Origin: an uncultured Lachnospiraceae bacterium
Lineage (GTDB): Bacteria > Bacillota > Clostridia > Lachnospirales > Lachnospiraceae
Assembly (NCBI GenBank): GCA_946413945.1
Contig: CAMKMR010000047.1
Coordinates: 1-10,047, forward strand
Direction: 5' to 3'
Length of the DNA stretch: 10,047 bases
Part shown: positions 5,837 to 10,047 of the stretch, one piece after another
Numbering within the stretch: position 1 is the first letter of the stretch
Layout of the letters: the number at the start of each line of letters is the position of its first letter
The notes under the pieces: model-generated
What the model was told of the DNA's origin: nothing
Databases searched by the model: none
Seen by the model: the letters and a program-made list of their open reading frames with translations, nothing else
Made by a program: the position numbers and the translations under genes

Positions 5837-6844
5837 TTATTCCTCAGTCTTTTTTTCTTCTGGAAGACTAAGATCAAGTTCATCAGCTATTGATTTAAGC
5901 TGTCTTGCTGATGCCATAAGTGCTGTGATCTCATCCTCATCTAAAGAGATAGGGATCTTTTCTTCTACACCATCAGCACCAACAATAGCTGGCATTGAAA
6001 GACAGATATCACTAAGTCCATATTCACCCTTCATAAGACTTGATACTGAAAGAATTGATTTTTCATCTCTTACGATCACTTCGCAGATTCTTCTTACTGC
6101 CATAGCTACGCCATAATATGTAGCTTTCTTTCTTTCGATGATCTCATAAGCTGAATTTTTAACCATTTCCTGAATATGTCTCTCTGACTGTTCATGATTA
6201 AAATGCCCCCTCATTTCGCAGAACTTTGAAAGAGGAACACCGCTTACCATAGCTGATGACCAGGCAGCAAGCTCGCTGTCACCATGCTCACCAATAATAA
6301 AGGCATGAACTGTACGGCTGTCTACATCAAGATGATCACCTAGTTTAGCTTTAAGTCTTGCTGTATCAAGTACTGTACCAGAACCGATTACTCTGTTTGT
6401 AGGGAAGCCTGACAGCTTCTGTGCAACGTATGTAAGAATATCAACCGGACTAGATACAATAAGAAGTACACCGGCACATTTTCTCTTTGCGATCTCAGGA
6501 ATGATAGATTTAAAGATACTTACATTCTTCTGAACTAACTGAAGTCTTGTTTCTCCCGGCTTCTGAGCTGCACCGGCTGTAACTATTATAACCGCTGCAT
6601 CTACAATGTCGTCGTAAGAACCGGCATAAATCTTCATTGGCTTAACAAATGGTACGCCGTGGCTTATATCCATTGCCTCACCTTCGGCTCTGTCGTGGTC
6701 AACATCAATAAGAACGAGTTCATTAAAAAGACCGCTTTCCATAAGTGCAAAAGCTGTTGATGAACCAACGAAGCCGCAACCGATTATCGCTACTTTTCTG
6801 ATATTAACATCTGTCTTTGGCTCTGAAACATGAATTTTTTCCAT
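5837..6844 (-). CDS. ldh: L-lactate dehydrogenase
   Basis: 335 residues; reduces pyruvate to L-lactate with NADH, recycling NAD in fermentation, as a cytoplasmic tetramer. The Rossmann motif is GCGFVGSS (22-29). The specificity loop AAQKPGETR (92-100) has Gln94, the residue that marks lactate rather than malate dehydrogenases, and Arg100. Asp160 and Arg163 (LDTAR) and catalytic His187 (GEHGDSE) are present. Of the two residues that bind the activator fructose 1,6-bisphosphate in Bacillus-type enzymes, His188 is kept (His180) but Arg173 is replaced by Lys165. The N-terminus has about 15 extra residues and the C-terminus an acidic tail (LPEEKKTEE). AGGAGG 8 nt before the ATG supports the start. 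A membrane protein gene ends 39 nt upstream; no clear promoter lies in that gap, so ldh is likely read with it or from inside it. Confidence 0.95.
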   Translation of the reverse strand: MEKIHVSEPKTDVNIRKVAIIGCGFVGSSTAFALMESGLFNELVLIDVDHDRAEGEAMDISHGVPFVKPMKIYAGSYDDIVDAAVIIVTAGAAQKPGETRLQLVQKNVSIFKSIIPEIAKRKCAGVLLIVSSPVDILTYVAQKLSGFPTNRVIGSGTVLDTARLKAKLGDHLDVDSRTVHAFIIGEHGDSELAAWSSAMVSGVPLSKFCEMRGHFNHEQSERHIQEMVKNSAYEIIERKKATYYGVAMAVRRICEVIVRDEKSILSVSSLMKGEYGLSDICLSMPAIVGADGVEEKIPISLDEDEITALMASARQLKSIADELDLSLPEEKKTEE

Positions 6845-6883
6845 TTCTAAAACCTCCTACTATTATATATTTTTACCCCTTTG

Positions 6884-7600
6884 TTACCGTCTTGTCACCG
6901 CTCTCTTTTTTCCCGGAATCTTAACTGCAAATGAAAGTGTGCCAAATAACATCATTGCGTATCCAAGTCCTATCATGCCCGTTGAAAAATCAGCCACATG
7001 ATAAATAGATACATATTTAAGCAGCTTTCCAATTCCTAAAAATGCAAGTGGATTTAACAAAATATATACTTTATTTACTTTCATTCTTCCCTCAAGAATA
7101 AAATAAATAAATCCAAATGATACTGCTATTATAGATATTGCAAAGAAAAAGTAAAATGGAATCGCTACATAATAAAAGATTCCTTCCACAACATCTATAA
7201 GGTCTGCTTCCATAAGAGTTGATTCATATAAACTCTTATATAAAAGTGGAAGTATATTATAGATCACTACAATAAAAAATGAAGCAACGCTTGTAGTAAG
7301 CGCTCCAAAACTAAAAACTGTTGATACCTTTGAGTCAAATAATACTTTTCTTCTTCTGATAAGCTTTATTATATAACTCATAGATGTCATTCCTACACTA
7401 AGAGCCATAGATCCTACCGCTGCAAGTATCATAGATAATTCGAATCTCCAGGCAGGCATTTTGGCCCAGTTCTTCATTATCAGTCCATTCTTTACATTTC
7501 CATCTCCAAGAGCCCCTGTAAGCCATCCACTTACTGCCAGAAGGCAAGCTCCGAATACCCCTATCAACAGATTTTTTAAAACACTTCTTTTATTCTTCAT
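6884..7600 (-). CDS. Six-helix integral membrane protein, function unknown
   Basis: 238 residues, very hydrophobic. Predicted membrane segments lie at about 9-31, 54-80, 93-121, 137-169, 176-196 and 204-228, with a basic tail (GKKRAVTRR) that suggests a cytoplasmic C-terminus. A short conserved-looking loop, WLTGALGDGN (26-35), follows the first helix. No transporter, enzyme or sensor motif was recognised; the family is not identified. The ribosome binding site is weak (AAGGA about 13 nt before the ATG), but no better in-frame start exists nearby. It precedes ldh by 39 nt and is probably in the same transcript, though nothing in the sequence ties it to lactate metabolism. Confidence 0.82.
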   Translation of the reverse strand: MKNKRSVLKNLLIGVFGACLLAVSGWLTGALGDGNVKNGLIMKNWAKMPAWRFELSMILAAVGSMALSVGMTSMSYIIKLIRRRKVLFDSKVSTVFSFGALTTSVASFFIVVIYNILPLLYKSLYESTLMEADLIDVVEGIFYYVAIPFYFFFAISIIAVSFGFIYFILEGRMKVNKVYILLNPLAFLGIGKLLKYVSIYHVADFSTGMIGLGYAMMLFGTLSFAVKIPGKKRAVTRR

Positions 7601-7640
7601 TTTTTATATTCAGTCCTTAACCCTAGATTTTCCCTCTTTT

Positions 7641-7669
7641 AATTTATCATAAAACCTTATATTACTCAA
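7641..7669 (-). promoter_or_regulatory. Possible weak promoter for the membrane protein/ldh unit
   Basis: TTGAGT (7669-7664), 17-bp spacer, TAAATT (7646-7641), each box two mismatches from consensus. It lies immediately after the upstream terminator and about 40 nt before the ATG at 7600, which is where a promoter is needed. In AT-rich DNA such weak matches are common. Confidence 0.3.
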
Positions 7670-7670
7670 T

Positions 7671-7711
7671 AAAAAATACCGCCCCAGTTAGAAGCTGTAA
7701 CCGGGCCGGTA
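7671..7711 (-). terminator. Terminator of the tgt-yajC-lipoprotein unit
   Basis: TACCG...CCC...GTTA (7677-7690) pairs with TAAC...GGG...CGGTA (7698-7711) around a 7-nt loop, with two internal mismatches. On the minus strand it is followed by six T (7676-7671). It begins 10 nt after the stop codon of the lipoprotein gene. Confidence 0.82.
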
Positions 7712-7721
7712 CTATATTTTT

Positions 7722-8486
7722 TTATTTTGATTTCAGCTGAGTAAGATGATTTGATGCTCCCTGAAGAGTATCTCCATCCTGAATTGAATATGTGATAACT
7801 ACTAAAAGTCCATCAACTTCTGTTACAAACTGAACTCTTTCCCCACTTGATGTCTGATCAGCAGGAATATCAAGCATTGCATATGTTCTGCCAAGATATT
7901 TTCCTTCACTTACTGTAAGTCCCTTATAGTTTGTTGCTGTCATATTAAGATACTCAACAGGTGTAAGATCTGACATATAATAAGCTTTGGGATTAATATA
8001 TGATACCACAATATTAGTTCCTGTCTGTGCATTTACAACTACTGCACAATAAGTAACCTGTGTTCCATATGGTGAATTAACGCCATACCAGTAATTGTTG
8101 ATCTCATCCTCTGTTGCGTCAGTTGCAGATGCAAGTTCCTTAGCTGATAAGAAACGCCATACAGAACTGTCTCCAAGTATTGCAAAGCCTGCAAAAGAAT
8201 TATAATAAGTATCATCCTCATAATAACCTGTTATTGACTGAGCATTTGTACCACTTGCTTTATCATCTTTAACTTCTACAGGTGTTCCCTGACTATACTG
8301 AGAATAGTCTCCTGGAACACTGTGATTATTTCTTGCATCAGTTGATGTTGCTGCATCTGACTCTGTTGCTGTATTTAAATTTGGTGATACATATTTCTTT
8401 TTGTCGTCTTTTCCACATGATGTCAGAACTGAAAGGAGCATAACACCCGTAAGAACTGCTGCGACTTTTCGTCTCATCTTTAACAT
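7722..8486 (-). CDS. Secreted lipoprotein of unknown function downstream of yajC
   Basis: 254 residues. Signal peptide 1-23 with lipobox LTSC, lipidated at Cys24. Residues about 30-85 are a polar linker rich in Ser, Thr, Ala, Asp and Asn (TATESDAATSTDARNN). The folded part (about 86-254) is rich in aromatic residues and alternating strands (SITGYYEDDTYYNSFAGF; GLLVVITYSI), suggesting a compact beta domain facing outside. AGGAGG 6 nt upstream supports the ATG at 8486 over the one at 8477. It follows yajC by 23 nt and is followed by a strong terminator, so it is the last gene of the tgt-yajC transcript. Its site next to a Sec accessory gene could hint at a role in envelope protein handling, but nothing in the sequence proves that. 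The family is not recognised. Confidence 0.86.
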   Translation of the reverse strand: MLKMRRKVAAVLTGVMLLSVLTSCGKDDKKKYVSPNLNTATESDAATSTDARNNHSVPGDYSQYSQGTPVEVKDDKASGTNAQSITGYYEDDTYYNSFAGFAILGDSSVWRFLSAKELASATDATEDEINNYWYGVNSPYGTQVTYCAVVVNAQTGTNIVVSYINPKAYYMSDLTPVEYLNMTATNYKGLTVSEGKYLGRTYAMLDIPADQTSSGERVQFVTEVDGLLVVITYSIQDGDTLQGASNHLTQLKSK

Positions 8487-8509
8487 AATGTTCCTCCTGT
8501 TTTTAATTA

Positions 8510-8863
8510 TTAGTTCTTTTCATCCTCATCTGTTATTTCAGCTACACCAGCTTTCTCGACATCGGCGATAGCCTTTTTGTGCATTGGAATACGACAATTC
8601 TTATTGTTTCCGAACTCTACGATAACTGTTGTATCATCAACAACATCAAGGATAGTCCCATAGAAACCACTAGTTGTCATGATGTTATCACCAGGTTCTA
8701 ATGATTTAAATAATTCTTCCTGCTGTTGTGCCTGCTTCTTCTGTGATCTTTTTGAAAAAAAAGATAAAACAAAGACCATTATAACAACATAAAAAACCAA
8801 TGCGATAATTGAGAATACCCCTGACCCTCCTGCGGCCTGAGTTCCTTCTGTAAGTAAAATCAT
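8510..8863 (-). CDS. yajC: Sec translocase accessory protein YajC
   Basis: 117 residues. A short extracytoplasmic start, one membrane helix (about 16-37), a basic and glutamine-rich stretch (SKRSQKKQAQQQEE), then the conserved YajC core LEPGDNIMTTSGFYGTI (55-71) and a beta-rich tail ending in acidic residues. YajC associates with SecDF and YidC at the SecYEG translocon; it is not essential in E. coli. Length and layout are normal for the family. AAGGAG 6 nt upstream fixes the start. tgt ends 16 nt before it, and tgt-yajC linkage is common in bacteria. secD and secF, which often follow, are not in the window. Confidence 0.95.
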   Translation of the reverse strand: MILLTEGTQAAGGSGVFSIIALVFYVVIMVFVLSFFSKRSQKKQAQQQEELFKSLEPGDNIMTTSGFYGTILDVVDDTTVIVEFGNNKNCRIPMHKKAIADVEKAGVAEITDEDEKN

Positions 8864-8879
8864 AAAAATCTCCTTAATC

Positions 8880-10010
8880 TTATTCTTTTCCGTTTACCTT
8901 AGCGAGCTTATCCTTCTTATACTCAGCATATCTATGCTCCTCTATAGCCTCGCGGATTTCCTCCATCATCTTATTATAAAAAGCTAAATTATGCAAGACA
9001 CAAAATCTCATGCCCAGCATTTCCTTTGCTTTGAGAAGATGTCTGATATAAGCTCTTGAATATCTTCTGCAGACCGGACAATCGCAGCTTTCGTCGATCG
9101 GTCTCTCATCAAATTCATACTTTGCATTAAGCATATTCATCTTGCCATGGTTTGTATAAACCTGGCCATGTCTTCCGTTTCTTGTAGGATATACACAATC
9201 AAAGAAATCAATTCCTCTGTCAACCGCCTCTAAAATATTAGCCGGTGTACCAACACCCATTAAATACAAAGGCTTATCCTGTGGAAGATGAGGCGCAGTA
9301 ACATCTATCACATGATACATTTCCTCATGAGATTCACCAACTGCAAGACCTCCTATAGCATATCCAGGAAGATCAAGTTCCCTTATCCTCTTTGCATTAT
9401 CGATTCTGATATCATCAAAGACCCCTCCCTGATTAATGCCAAATAGCATCTGCTCCGGATTTATGGTGCCGTCCATCTGATTTAACTCATCCATCTTATT
9501 CTTACATCTAAGAAGCCACCTATAAGTTCTATCAACTGATGGCTGGATATATTTTCTATCAGCTTTAGCCGGAGGGCATTCATCAAAAGCCATGGCAATA
9601 GTAGATCCAAGATTAGACTGTATTGTCATACTTTCTTCAGGTCCCATAAAGATCTTTCGACCATCTATATGAGAATTAAATGTTACCCCGTCCTCTTTTA
9701 TATTACGGAGTTTTGCAAGAGAGAATACCTGAAATCCTCCTGAATCAGTAAGAATAGGCCGTCTCCATGTTGTTAACTTATGGAGGCCGCCTAATCTCTT
9801 AATTGTCTCATCTCCTGTTCTAACATGAAGATGATAGGTATTACACAGGAGCACCTGTGTGTTTATATCTTCCAGATCATCCGCTGCAACCGCCCCCTTG
9901 ATAGCAGCCACTGTTCCTACATTCATAAAAACAGGGGTCTGTATCACGCCGTGGGGTGTAACGAATTCTCCTCGTTTTGCTTTACCGTCTGTGGTAATCA
10001 GTTTGTACAT
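8880..10010 (-). CDS. tgt: tRNA-guanine (queuine) transglycosylase
   Basis: 376 residues, the normal bacterial length. It exchanges guanine 34 in the anticodons of Asp, Asn, His and Tyr tRNAs for a 7-deazaguanine base, normally preQ1, on the way to queuosine. Asp89 (TDSGGFQ) and the nucleophile Asp271 (DCVYPTRNGRHG) are both present, together with Asp143 (FDECPP). The zinc site is complete: Cys309, Cys311, Cys314 (CDCPVC) and His340 (VLHNL). It starts 5 nt after the stop of a preceding frame and has no strong ribosome binding site, so translation may be coupled to that gene. yajC follows after 16 nt. Whether the cell makes preQ1 or salvages queuine or preQ1 cannot be told here. Confidence 0.97.
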   Translation of the reverse strand: MYKLITTDGKAKRGEFVTPHGVIQTPVFMNVGTVAAIKGAVAADDLEDINTQVLLCNTYHLHVRTGDETIKRLGGLHKLTTWRRPILTDSGGFQVFSLAKLRNIKEDGVTFNSHIDGRKIFMGPEESMTIQSNLGSTIAMAFDECPPAKADRKYIQPSVDRTYRWLLRCKNKMDELNQMDGTINPEQMLFGINQGGVFDDIRIDNAKRIRELDLPGYAIGGLAVGESHEEMYHVIDVTAPHLPQDKPLYLMGVGTPANILEAVDRGIDFFDCVYPTRNGRHGQVYTNHGKMNMLNAKYEFDERPIDESCDCPVCRRYSRAYIRHLLKAKEMLGMRFCVLHNLAFYNKMMEEIREAIEEHRYAEYKKDKLAKVNGKE

Positions 10011-10015
10011 TAAAC

Positions 10016-10047
10016 TTACTTGGAAGCATCTTCTTCAAGAGTAACAG
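10016..10047 (-). CDS. C-terminal end of an unidentified upstream gene (partial)
   Basis: One minus-strand frame reads VTLEEDASK and stops with TAA at 10018-10016, 5 nt before the tgt ATG. The tight spacing and the weak ribosome binding site of tgt suggest a co-translated upstream gene. Nine codons are too few to identify it; ruvB, queA or another gene of this neighbourhood are all possible. The frame could also be chance. Confidence 0.4.
   Translation of the reverse strand, partial: VTLEEDASK

Noticed and set aside
5814..6116. 100-codon open frame on the plus strand opposite the end of ldh
   Set aside because: Fully antisense to a complete, well-conserved enzyme; serine- and isoleucine-rich composition typical of a shadow frame; no ribosome binding site.
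6881..6899. Near direct repeat TTGTTACCG / TTGTCACCG just upstream of ldh, considered as a Rex-type redox operator
   Set aside because: It is a direct repeat, not the inverted TTGTnA...TnACAA of Rex, and it encodes the conserved basic tail and stop of the upstream membrane protein.
6863..6900. GTGACA-17-TAAAAA and TATAAT as an ldh promoter
   Set aside because: The first -10 is poor. The TATAAT has no -35 partner and would start the transcript at the ribosome binding site. Left unannotated.
7722..8486. SCIFF peptide/maturase genes expected after yajC in clostridia
   Set aside because: The gene after yajC is a lipoprotein; no six-cysteine peptide or radical SAM motif is present.

Overview
The window is AT-rich with low-GC Firmicute features: strong AGGAGG-type ribosome binding sites, consensus sigma-A promoters, short U-tailed terminators, and lipoproteins with Thr/Ser/Glu-rich linkers. 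Gene content points to an anaerobic gut- or rumen-type clostridium, most likely Lachnospiraceae. That placement is an inference from style and gene content; no rRNA or other phylogenetic marker is present.

Left part (1-3913), fatty acid synthesis. On the minus strand lie acpP (acyl carrier protein) and then the N-terminal 84 residues of accD (acetyl-CoA carboxylase beta subunit), which runs off the left edge. Divergent from acpP, on the plus strand, is a two-gene unit whose reading frames overlap by 8 nt: a medium-chain-type acyl-CoA synthetase and a FabF-type ketoacyl-ACP synthase. The 232-bp divergent region holds two near-consensus promoters with their -35 boxes 11 bp apart, and three inverted repeats at or just after the predicted start sites. 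The FabF has a Phe where E. coli FabF has the pocket residue Ile108, plus two further pocket changes, so it probably handles short or unusual acyl chains. Together the pair could activate imported short or branched acids and elongate them on ACP. This is the most interesting hypothesis in the window. A bidirectional terminator closes the unit.

Middle part (3928-7600), all minus strand. In transcription order: a six-helix membrane protein of unknown function, an L-lactate dehydrogenase (ldh) and a terminator. These are followed by a two-helix membrane protein with a PH-like cytoplasmic tail and a secreted lipoprotein with a possible calcium-loop motif. The last two genes sit directly behind the ldh terminator with no room for a promoter of their own.

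Right part (7671-10047), minus strand. In transcription order: the last codons of an unidentified gene, tgt (queuine tRNA-ribosyltransferase), yajC (Sec accessory protein), then a lipoprotein of unknown function and a terminator. tgt-yajC is a widely conserved arrangement; the lipoprotein occupies the place where secD/secF often follow.

No tRNA, rRNA, CRISPR array, insertion sequence or phage feature was seen. This is core chromosome with a few lineage-specific genes.
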